NCBI GenBank assembly: GCA_946478985.1
Contig: CAMLDZ010000035.1
Coordinates: forward strand, 1-28,760
DNA: 28,760 bases
Source of the DNA: an uncultured Solimonas sp.
GTDB lineage: Bacteria > Pseudomonadota > Gammaproteobacteria > Nevskiales > Nevskiaceae
Direction of reading: 5' to 3'
The notes beneath the pieces are model-generated. The model had not been told where the DNA came from and did not search any database. It worked only from the letters and a program-made list of their open reading frames with translations. Below are positions 1-9,000 of this stretch, in pieces; the stretch's first letter is position 1; each line of letters begins with the position of its first letter. The position numbers and the translations under genes were made by a program.

Positions 1-1353
1 TTGCGCGCGGCGATGCCCGCTGTGCCTGCGGCGCCGTCTGCTCCGGTTTCGACGGGCAGTGCACCGCAGTTCTACTTTGCCGACTTTGCTGCCGAGCCGG
101 CCGAGCGCTCGTCGATCGCTGCGCCGCGCCGGATGGTGTTCGACGTGCAGGCGGTGCGCCGCGATTTCCCGATCCTCGCCGAGCGCGTCAACGGTCGGCC
201 GCTGATCTGGCTCGACAACGCGGCGACCACGCAGAAGCCGCAGTCGGTGATCGACCGTCTCGCGTACTTCTACGCGCACGAGAACTCCAACATCCACCGC
301 GCCGCGCATGAGCTGGCCGCGCGTGCGACCGATGCCTACGAGTCGGCGCGCAACAAGATCACTGCGTTTCTCGGTGCGAGCTCGCCGGAAGAAATCGTCT
401 TCGTCCGCGGTGCGACCGAAGGCATCAACCTGGTCGCGCAAACCTGGGGCTGGGCCAATGTGCAGGCCGGCGACGAGATCATCGTCAGCCACCTGGAACA
501 TCACGCCAACATCGTGCCCTGGCAGATGCTCGCCGCCGACAAGGGCGCCAGGCTGCGCGTGATTCCGGTCGATGACAGCGGCCAGCTGCGGCTCGACGAG
601 TACCAGAAGCTGCTCAACGACCGCACCAAGATCGTCGCGGTGACTCAGGTGTCGAATGCGCTCGGCACCATCGTGCCGGTCAAGGAGATCATCGATCTGG
701 CGCATCGCAGCGGCGCCAAGGTGCTGGTCGATGGCGCGCAGTCGGTGTCGCACATCCGCGTCAACGTACAGGCGCTGGACGCCGACTTCTTCGTGTTCTC
801 AGGCCACAAGATCTTCGGGCCGACCGGCATCGGGGTGGTCTATGGCAAGAAGGCGCTGCTGGAGGCGATGCCGCCGTATCAGGGCGGCGGCAACATGATT
901 GCCGACGTGACCTTCGAGAACACCGTCTATCACGGCGCGCCGGCGCGTTTCGAAGCCGGCACCGGCAACATCGCCGACGCGGTGGGGCTGGGCGCGGCGA
1001 TCGATTACGTCGAGCGCATCGGCCTGGAAACCATCGCGGCGTACGAGCACGAGCTGCTCGAACACGCCATGCAAGGCCTGCGGCCGATTCCGGGCCTGCG
1101 CCTGATCGGCACCGCGCAACAGAAGACCAGCGTCGTCTCGTTCGTACTCGACGGCTACAAGACCGAAGAGATCGGCAAGGCGCTCAACCAGGAAGGTATC
1201 GCCGTGCGCTCCGGCCACCACTGCGCGCAGCCGATCCTGCGCCGCTTCGGCGTCGAGGCCACGGTGCGGCCCTCGCTGGCGTTCTACAACACGTACGACG
1301 AAGTTGATTGCCTGATCGCCGCCGTGCGCCGGCTGGCCGGGGCGCGGCGCTGA
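1..1353 (+). CDS. SufS-type cysteine desulfurase, possible encapsulin family 2A cargo (5' end cut by window)
   Basis: This is a PLP-dependent class V aminotransferase that takes sulfur from cysteine to form an enzyme persulfide and alanine. Counting from base 1, the fold starts near residue 47 (FDVQAVRRDFPIL). It shows LDNAATTQKP at 71-80, the cofactor-stacking EHHANIVPW at 166-174, the PLP lysine K270 in SGHK, and the catalytic cysteine C408 in RSGHHCAQP, which is the SufS (group II) form. The first ~45 residues are Ala/Pro/Ser-rich and not part of the fold. Plain SufS proteins start at about M45, but no ribosome site precedes that codon, and the frame is open to base 1, so the real start is probably upstream of the window. 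A disordered extension on a SufS-like core is typical of family 2A encapsulin cargo; the wording HENSNIHRAAHELAARATDAYE-like region (93-114) also fits that group from memory. The enzyme call is firm and the cargo role is inference. No SufE/SufU or encapsulin gene lies in the window. Confidence 0.93.
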   Translation: MRAAMPAVPAAPSAPVSTGSAPQFYFADFAAEPAERSSIAAPRRMVFDVQAVRRDFPILAERVNGRPLIWLDNAATTQKPQSVIDRLAYFYAHENSNIHRAAHELAARATDAYESARNKITAFLGASSPEEIVFVRGATEGINLVAQTWGWANVQAGDEIIVSHLEHHANIVPWQMLAADKGARLRVIPVDDSGQLRLDEYQKLLNDRTKIVAVTQVSNALGTIVPVKEIIDLAHRSGAKVLVDGAQSVSHIRVNVQALDADFFVFSGHKIFGPTGIGVVYGKKALLEAMPPYQGGGNMIADVTFENTVYHGAPARFEAGTGNIADAVGLGAAIDYVERIGLETIAAYEHELLEHAMQGLRPIPGLRLIGTAQQKTSVVSFVLDGYKTEEIGKALNQEGIAVRSGHHCAQPILRRFGVEATVRPSLAFYNTYDEVDCLIAAVRRLAGARR

Positions 1354-1357
1354 GCTT

Positions 1358-1380
1358 CAGCGCCAGACTCAGCGCCAGAC
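1358..1380. repeat. Tandem 11-bp direct repeat at convergent gene ends
   Basis: The unit CAGCGCCAGAC occurs at 1358-1368 and again at 1370-1380, separated by one T. It spans the 15-nt gap and the last codons of the minus-strand transporter gene. The copy inside the transporter contributes to its C-terminal codons. It probably arose by local duplication and no function is visible. Confidence 0.8.
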
Positions 1381-2565
1381 CGCGCGCAGGCTCGTCGGGC
1401 CGGCGCCGCGATCGAGCGCAATGATCAGCAGCGCGCAGCCGGCGGCCGACAGCAGCGTGCTGAGCCACAGCATCGGCGCATAACCGGTGGCGTCGGCGAC
1501 CACGCCGGCGCTCAGCGAAGCGAGCGCCTGGGTGATGACGATGCTTGAGGCCAGCAGCGTGTAGTCGGTGCCGGCATGCGGTGCCTGCGCGGTGTCCATC
1601 ATCAACGTGAACAGTGCGACGGTGGCGATGCCGCCGAATACATGCTCGGCGATGCTGGCTCCGATCAGCAGCGGCACCCCGCCGATGCCCAGCGCGCAAA
1701 GGCCATACAGCAGCAGGCTCAAGGTCTGCGAGGCGCCGCCGAACAGCAGCGTGAAGCGACGGCCGTAGTGAAACGCCATCAGTGCGCCGAGCCCGGCGCC
1801 GGCCAGCGCGCTCAGCGAACCGATCACGCCCTTGATCCAGGCGATCTGTTCGAGGCTGGCGCCGCTGTCCTTCATCAGTGGCCCGATCAGCGCGGCGCCC
1901 ATCGAATCGCCGAATTTGTAGGCGCAGATCAGCGCGATCAGCAGCGGCATGCCAGGCCGGCGCAGGCGCGGCCACCAGGCGGTCGGCGGTTCGCCGGCCA
2001 CCGCCGGGGCGGGGGGCTCGCGCAGCCACAGTACCGGCAGGCTGGCGAGCGCGAGCATCAGCGCCATGCCGATGAACATCGGCTGCCAGCCGGCGGCGGC
2101 GTAGATCCACAGCAGCAGTCCGCCGCCGAGAATCATGCCGAGCCGGTAGCCACCGACCTGCAGGCCGTTGGCCAGGCCGCGCTCGCGCGGGCCCAGCGCA
2201 GTGGCGGCCAGGCCGTCGGTGGCGATGTCCTGGGTCGCCGCGATGATGTTGAACAACAGCAGCGCCGCGAACACCGGCCACAGCGCCCGCGACAGGTCCA
2301 GCATCGCCAGCAGCAGCGCGCCGGCCAGCGTCGCGCCCTGCAGTACCAGCAGCCACTGCCGCCGCGTGCCGATGCGGTCGACGTAGGGAGCCCAGAGAAA
2401 TTTCAAAGCCCACGGCAGGAACAGCAGGCTGGCAGCAGCGATCTTGGTCAGCGAGTAGCCGGCCTCGCGCATCAGCACCGGCAGGGCCTGCGTGAAGAAG
2501 CCGTACGGCAGGCCTTGCGCGAGATAAAGGGCCGTGAGCAGCAGCAGCAGGCGGAGCGGGCGCAT
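1369..2565 (-). CDS. MFS transporter of the AmpG / PAT type
   Basis: This is a polytopic inner-membrane protein of about 398 aa, with roughly twelve hydrophobic segments by eye. The first helix carries YLAQGLPYGFF, the recognisable opening of the AmpG/PAT branch of the major facilitator superfamily, followed by LPVLMREAGYSLTKI and a WAPYVDR-type loop. AmpG imports anhydro-muropeptides for cell-wall recycling, while other PAT members carry acetyl-CoA or unknown substrates. The substrate here is not determined. The frame extends upstream to base 2670, but those 35 residues are Pro/Ala/Arg-rich and unlike a transporter N-terminus. I therefore start at the ATG complementary to 2563-2565, preceded by a weak AAGAA-like site. 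The gene converges on the cysteine desulfurase, with 15 nt between the stop codons, and diverges from the PKS operon. Confidence 0.85.
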   Translation of the reverse strand: MRPLRLLLLLTALYLAQGLPYGFFTQALPVLMREAGYSLTKIAAASLLFLPWALKFLWAPYVDRIGTRRQWLLVLQGATLAGALLLAMLDLSRALWPVFAALLLFNIIAATQDIATDGLAATALGPRERGLANGLQVGGYRLGMILGGGLLLWIYAAAGWQPMFIGMALMLALASLPVLWLREPPAPAVAGEPPTAWWPRLRRPGMPLLIALICAYKFGDSMGAALIGPLMKDSGASLEQIAWIKGVIGSLSALAGAGLGALMAFHYGRRFTLLFGGASQTLSLLLYGLCALGIGGVPLLIGASIAEHVFGGIATVALFTLMMDTAQAPHAGTDYTLLASSIVITQALASLSAGVVADATGYAPMLWLSTLLSAAGCALLIIALDRGAGPTSLRAVWR

Positions 2566-2782
2566 CGGTTCTTGTCGGCGCGAAGGGACTGCAGTGTAAG
2601 GCGGCGCGGCGCCGGCTCGACTGCTTGGTCCCGGCGCCGGCGTAAAGGCGGCCCCCTTGGTTCGCGGCATGTAATTTGCGCCTGCTCTCAGGGCTCGGCT
2701 GCCACGGCGCCGGCGGTCATCATCGTGCGATCCGCCCGAGCGCCGCGTTGCGGCGCCTGTACTGCCCGCCGATAGGCTGGCC

Positions 2783-2788
2783 TACAAT
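2783..2788 (+). promoter_or_regulatory. Possible -10 element for the PKS operon
   Basis: TACAAT matches the sigma-70 -10 consensus at 5 of 6 positions and stands out in this GC-rich region. The hexamer 17 nt upstream (TACTGC, 2760-2765) is a poor -35. If used, the transcript would have a leader of about 295 nt before the PKS start codon. This is a weak call made from one element only. Confidence 0.25.
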
Positions 2789-3077
2789 TCGCGCTGTGGA
2801 AGGCAGATTCGTGACCTGTTACTCGTCACGTGCCGGGTGCCCCTGCGATGATCGCGGCACGCCCCGCCAGCAGTGGCGTCCACCGAATCTTGAGGACGGC
2901 GCGCGCTGGCGCAAGGCGACCAACGAACGGATTTGACCGCGGGAGCCGGACGCTATTGGGAGCATCCGGAACCTCAGCGGACCCGGGTTCAGCCGGGCGC
3001 CGCCGCGTAACTGAACGACGCGCGATTGCGTCGCCGATGTAGTCCGCGCACTCTGGCGCGGAGTCGATGGGGGCATC

Positions 3078-3085
3078 GAAGGTGG
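3078..3085 (+). promoter_or_regulatory. Ribosome binding site deciding the PKS1 start
   Basis: GAAGGTGG lies 5 nt before the ATG at 3091. An in-frame ATG at 3067 has only a GGAG three nt before it, which is too close. The site therefore favours 3091, which removes eight residues from the longest frame. Confidence 0.6.
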
Positions 3086-3090
3086 GGACG

Positions 3091-6000
3091 ATGGGCAAGC
3101 ATCAGCAGGAGCCGAGCGGTGGCCTGCCATTCATTGCGGGGATCGACGCCGCACGCCGCCGCGTGCTGGCGATCACACCGTTCGAGCGTCCCGATCTGTC
3201 CCTGGCGCGCGCCTGCGCACGTCACGGCGCCGCCGTCGCTGTCGATCTGGGGCGTGATGCCGAGGCCTGGCCTGCGCTGCTGACGGCGCTGGCGCGCGAG
3301 CGCTTGCCGGGCCTGGGCCTGCGCATTGCCGACGGCGTCACGCTGCCGCCGCAGCTGCTGCCGCCGGAAACGGTTCGCTTCCTGATCGTCGGCGACGTGA
3401 CCGTCGACCTGCCGATCGCCTGGCGCCATCTGCCGGTGCTGGCGCAGGTCGGCTCCAGCGCAGAGGCGGGCTTTGCGCTGACGCAGGGCGTCGCCGGTCT
3501 GATCGCCAAGGGCCAGGAGAGCGGCGGCCGCATCGGCGATGAAAGTGCCTTCGTGCTGCTGCAGCGAGTGCTGGAACGCGCCGCCGCGCGTGGCGTGCCG
3601 GTCTGGGCGCAGGGCGGCATCGCGCTGAACACGGCCGCCGCCGCGGTGGCCGGCGGCGCCGAAGGCGTGATCGTCGATGCCGCACTGGCAGGCATGCCGG
3701 AGTGCTCGCTGCCTGCCGAGATCAAGGCGCAGATCCTGGCGATGGACGGCAGCGAGGTCCGCGAGCTGGCCGGCTATCAGGTCTACACGCGCGGCGTCCG
3801 CGATGCCGCAGCGCTCGAGACCCTGGACGCCGATGGCGTGCGCGCCGCACTCGCCGCCGGCTGTCTGCTGCCGATCGGCCAGGATGCGGCGCTGGCGCGC
3901 ACGGTGCTCGCCGACTGCGCCAATGTCGAAGCCCTGCTCAACACGCTGCGCCTGCGCATCCCCGCGCAGCTGCGCCAGGCGCGCAAGCTGCGCGTGCTCG
4001 ACGAGCACAACCCCTGGGCGCGCGCCAGCGGCACGCGCTACCCGATTGCGCAGGGGCCGATGACGCGCGTCAGCGACACTGCCGAGTTCGCAGCGGCGGT
4101 TGCCGGCAACGGCGGTCTGCCGTTCGTCGCGCTGTCGCTGATGAAGGCCGATGCCTCGCGCGCCTTGCTGGAAGCCACGCAGGCGCAGGCCAAGGGCCGG
4201 CCCTGGGGCGTGGGCGTGCTCGGCTTCGCCGCGCCGGAGATCCTCGACCCGCAGCTGGAGCTGGTGAAGGCGCTCAAGCCGGCGGCCCTGTTGCTGGCGG
4301 GTGGCCGGCCGGCGCAGGCGCGGCCGTTCGTCGAACTGGGCATTCCCACCTATCTGCACGTGCCCTCGCCGGGCCTGCTGGAACTGTTCCTCAAGGACGG
4401 CGCCACGCATTTCGTCTTCGAAGGCCGCGAATGCGGCGGCCATGTCGGCCCGCGCTACAGCTTCGTGCTGTGGGAGCAGGCGATCGCGCAGCTGATGCAG
4501 GTCGACGATCCGCAGCGGCTGCATGTGCTGTTCGCCGGCGGCATCCACGACGAGCGCTCGGCGGCGATGGTGGCGACCCTGGCGGCGCCGCTGGCGGCGC
4601 GCGGCGCGCGGATCGGCGTGCTGATGGGCACCGCCTACATCGCCACCGAAGAAGCGGTGCGCTGCGGCGCGGTGCTCGACGATTTCCAGCGCCAGGCCCT
4701 CGCCGGCGACAGCACGGTGCTGGTCGAGACCGCGCCGGGCCATGCGATCCGTTGCCTGCCGTCCGGTTTCGTCGGCCTGTTCGAGCGCGAGAAGGCGCGT
4801 CTGCGTGCCGACGGCGTCGATACCAAGCAGGCGTGGGCGGCGCTGGAGACGCTGACGGTCGGCCGCCTGCGCATCGCCACCAAGGGCGTCGACTATGTCG
4901 ACGGCCGCCTGGCCGCCATCGCGCAAAAGACGCAGCGCGCCGAGGGCATGTACATGATCGGCCAGGCGATCGCGCTCAAGCGCAGTGTGACCACCGTCGC
5001 CGCGCTGCACGCGCAGGTCAGCACCGGCGCCAGCGCCTACCTCGACGGCCTGAAGCTGCCCGAGCCGGCCGCCGCGCAGGCCGAGCCGGTCGCCGTGGTC
5101 GGCATGGCCTGCATCTATCCCGGCGCGCCAGACCTCGAAAGCTTCTGGGCCAACATCCTCGAAGGCCGCGACTCGGTCAGCGAGGTCCCGGCCGATCGCT
5201 GGAACGTCGCGCAGTACTACCAGGCGCCGACGGGCGTGAACGGTGCGCCGGCCGGCAAGAGCGTCAGCAAGTGGGGCGGCTTCATCGACGAGACGCCGTT
5301 CGACCCGCTGCAGTACGGCATTCCGCCGGCCTCGCTGGCGGCGATCGAGCCGGTGCAACTGCTGTCTCTGGAAGTCACCCAGCAGGCGCTGCGCGACGCC
5401 GGCTACGACAGCCGCTGGTTCGACCGCGAGAAGACCTCGGTGATCTTCGGCGCCGAGGCCGGCATGGATCTGGGCAGCCAGTACACCTTCCGCAATCTCT
5501 ACCCGCAGTACTGCGGCGAGCTGCCGAAAGCGCTCGCCGACGCCCTGCCGAGCCTGACCGAGGATTCGTTCCCCGGCATGCTGGTCAATGTCATTTCCGG
5601 GCGCATCGCCAACCGTCTGGGCCTGGGTGGCGTCAATTACTCCGTCACCTCGGCCTGCGCCAGTTCGCTGACGGCGATCGAACTCGGCGTCAAGGAACTG
5701 CGCGCCGGCTCCAGCGACATGGTGCTGGCGGGCGGTGCCGACTTTCACAATGGCATCTCGGACTTCCTGATGTTCACCTCGGTCGGCGCGCTGTCGGCCA
5801 GGGGCCGCTGCCGCTCGTTCGACAACGAGGCCGACGGCATCGCGCTCGGCGAGGGCGTCGGTGTGGTCGTGCTCAAGCGCCTGGCCGACGCCGAGCGCGA
5901 CGGCGACCGCATCTACGCCGTCATCGACGGCATCGCCGGTTCCAGCGACGGCAAGGGCCTCGGCCTGACGGCGCCGCGCAAGGAAGGTCAGCGCCGTGCG

Positions 6001-9000
6001 ATCGAACGGACCTACTGGCAGGCCGGCGCCATGCCGGCCGAGATCGGCCTGGTCGAGGCGCATGGCACCGGCACCGTGGTCGGCGATCGCACCGAGCTCA
6101 AGACCCTGACCGAGGTCTACACCGCGCTCGGCGCCACGCCCGGGCAGGCGGGCCTGGGCTCGGTCAAGAGCCAGATCGGCCATACCAAGTGTGCGGCCGG
6201 CATCGCCGGCTTCATCAAGGTCGCCAAGGCGCTGCATCACCGCGTGCTGCCGCCTACCGGCCAGATCACGACGCCGAACGCGAGCTGGCGTGCGGCGACC
6301 AGCCCGTTCCAGCTCAACCGCAAGCCGCTGCCATGGCTGCCGGCGGAAGACAGCACGGGCGGCGTTACCCGCGGCGCCGTCAGCGCCTTCGGTTTCGGCG
6401 GCACCAACTTCCACACGGTGTTGTCGGCCTATCCGGCGCATCGCAGTGCGCTCGGCGCACGGCAGTGGCCGGCGGAGCTGTTCGCTGTGCGCGGCGCCAC
6501 GCTGCAGGATGCGCTGGGCCTGCTGCGGCGCCTTGCTGCATATATCGAAGCATCGGATGCGCCCGTGCCGCTGCGCGAGCTGGCGGCATCGCTGTGGCAC
6601 GACGGCAGCGGCCCGGTGCAGCTGACCTTCGTCGCCGCCGACCGCCAGGCCCTGCGCGCGCGGATCGCCGATGCCCTGGCGCAGCGCGGCGGCAGCGGCG
6701 TGCACCTGCGCGCCGCCGCGACCGAGGCCAGAACGGCCTTCCTCTTCGCCGGCCAGGGCAGCCAGTATCCGGGCATGCTGCGCGAGCTGTTCGTCTATTT
6801 CCCGGCTCTGCAGTCGCTGCTCGCCGCCGGTGCCGAGTACCTGCCGGCGATCTGGCCGGCCACCGCCTACGACGAGGCCACGCGCGCCGCGCAGCAGCGC
6901 CGCCTGACCGACACGCGCAACACTCAGCCGGCGCTGGGCCTGGTCGAGTTCGCCGCCTTCGAGTGGTTGCGCGGCCTGGGCCTGCTGCCGGACATGGCGG
7001 CCGGGCACAGCTACGGCGAGCTGGCGGCGCTGGCCGCCGCCGGGGCCTTCGACGCGGCGACGCTGCTGCGCCTGTCGCGCGCGCGGGCGGAGGCGATCGT
7101 CGGCGCCAGCGGCGAGGGTGACGCCGGCGCGATGGCCGCCGTGCGCCTGGATGTCGAAGCCCTGCAGCCGCTGCTGGCCGGCTTCCCGACGGTGGTGATG
7201 GCCAACCAGAACAGCCCGATCCAGACCGTCATCTCCGGACCGACGGCGGATGTCGAGGCTGCCTGTGCGCTGCTCGCGCAGAACAAGATCAGCTGCAAGC
7301 GCATCGATACCGACCGCGCCTTCCATTCGCCGCTGATGGCGGATGCGCAACGCCGCTACGCCGCCGCGCTCGCCGGCGAAGACGTCGGTGCGCTGCAGTG
7401 GCCGGTCTATTCCAACATCACCGCCGAGCCGCATCCGCGCGATGACGGCGCGGCGCTGCGCGCCAGTCTGGCGCGACACATCGTCAGCCCGGTGCGCTTC
7501 GTCGCCGAGATCGAGCGCATGTATGCCGACGGCGCCCGCGTCTTCGTTGAGATCGGCCCGCGCAAGGTGCTGAGCGGACTGGTCGGCCGCATCCTCAAGG
7601 ACCGCCCGCATACGATGATCGCCATCGATGGCGAGGAGCGCGGTCTGGCCGGCCTGCTGGATGCCGTCGCTCAGCTGGCGGTGCATCAGGCCGGCTTCGA
7701 TGCCGCGGCGCTGTTCGCCGGCCGCGCGGCGACGCTGGACCTGGCGCAGCCGCGCCGGCTGGCGCCCACCACCTGGATGATCAACGGCGGCCGCGCGCGG
7801 CCGCTGCGCGGCAAGCCGCCGGCGCATGCGGCGGCGATCATCACCGCGCCGGTGCTCGACGCCGCACTGACGCCGCTGTCCACCGTCGTCGTCGAGCGCG
7901 CCAGCGCCGGCGAGCAGGCGCTGGTCAGCTACCTCGGCAACATGCGCGAGCTGGTCAATGCGCAGCGCGACGTCCTGCTCGGCTACTTCGGCGCCCCAGT
8001 GGCGCGCAGTGCCGCGCCGGCGCCCGTCGTCGAACTGGCGCCGCGCGCGGCGACGGCACCGCCGCCGCTGAACGCCGGCAGCACCGCGACGCTGCCGGCG
8101 ACGACGGTCGTCGCCACGATGCCGGCCTCGCGCGAGACGCTGCTGGAGATCATCGGCGAGCGCACCGGCTATCCGGTCGAGATGCTCGATCCGGATCTCG
8201 ATCTCGAAGCCGATCTGTCGATCGACTCGATCAAGCGCATCGAGGTGATCGGCGAACTCGCCGAGCGCCTGTCGCTGCGTGCGCGACTCGGCGGCGAAGC
8301 CGACGCCGCGCTCGAACAGCTGGCGACGCAGAAGACGCTGCGCGCGATGCAGGCCTGGCTCGATGCGCGACTGCCGGCGATGCCGGCCGTCGTCGCCGTG
8401 CACAGCGAGATCGCCGCGGCTGTGGCGGCGCCGACCGTGACGCGGCGCCCGGCCGAGATCCTGCTCGCCATCGTCAGCAACAGCACCGGCTATCCGCCGG
8501 AGGCCCTCGATCTGGATCTGGATCTCGAAGCCGACCTGTCGATCGATTCGATCAAGCGCATCGAGGTGATCGGCGAACTGGCCGAGCAGCTGTCGCTGCG
8601 GGCGCTGCTCGGCGGCGAAGCCGACAGCGCGCTGGAGCAGCTGGCGGCGCAGAAGACCCTGCGGGCGATGCTCGGCTGGCTGGAGGCGCGCCAGCCGGCG
8701 CCGCCGCCCGCCATCGCCGCGGGCGGCGTCGCGGTCGTGCCGGCCGCCGCGGCGACGACCGCCGAGGTCCTGCTCGAGGTGGTCGGCGCCAGCACCGGCT
8801 ATCCGCCGGAGGCGCTCGATCTCGATCTGGATCTGGAAGCCGATCTCTCCATCGATTCGATCAAGCGCATCGAGATCATCGGCCAGCTGGCCGAGCGGCT
8901 CGGGCTGGCCGGTCGCGAGGACCTGCTCGAGCAGGTCGCGGCGCTGAAGACGCTGCGGGCGATGCTGGCGGCGCTCGACCACGCGGCGCCGACGGTCATG

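Larger units (their letters stand above)
2566..3090. other. Divergent intergenic region, transporter / PKS operon, with structured leader
   Basis: There are 525 bases with no ORF that I can defend as a gene. Small inverted repeats are visible: 2810-2830 (CGTGAC/GTCACG, 9-nt loop), 2946-2969 (9-bp stem with one mismatch, loop ATTGGG), 3016-3033 (CGACGC/GCGTCG, 6-nt loop) and 3043-3062 (TCCGCGC/GCGCGGA, loop ACTCTG). The last three sit just upstream of the PKS start, and none is followed by a T-run. Candidate promoter elements are a TACAAT at 2783-2788 without a good -35, and a TTGACC at 2934-2939 followed 15 nt later by the poor TATTGG. No operator of a known regulator was recognised. Confidence 0.5.

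Noticed and set aside
1184..2413. Long Arg-rich minus-strand frame overlapping the transporter
   Set aside because: It is out of phase with the MFS gene, whose frame shows clear membrane helices and the AmpG-like motif.
2676..2936. 86-codon ORF in the divergent region before PKS1
   Set aside because: It has no ribosome site, no recognisable domain and irregular composition, and it is in a region better explained as promoter and leader.
2929..2960. TTGACC / TATTGG promoter pair before PKS1
   Set aside because: The spacer is 15 nt and the -10 matches only three positions, so it is mentioned in the intergenic entry and not called.
8140..8985. Regular repeats that might suggest a CRISPR or satellite array
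   Set aside because: The repeats are in frame, about 300 nt long and encode ACP domains with conserved serine, so they are coding domain duplications.
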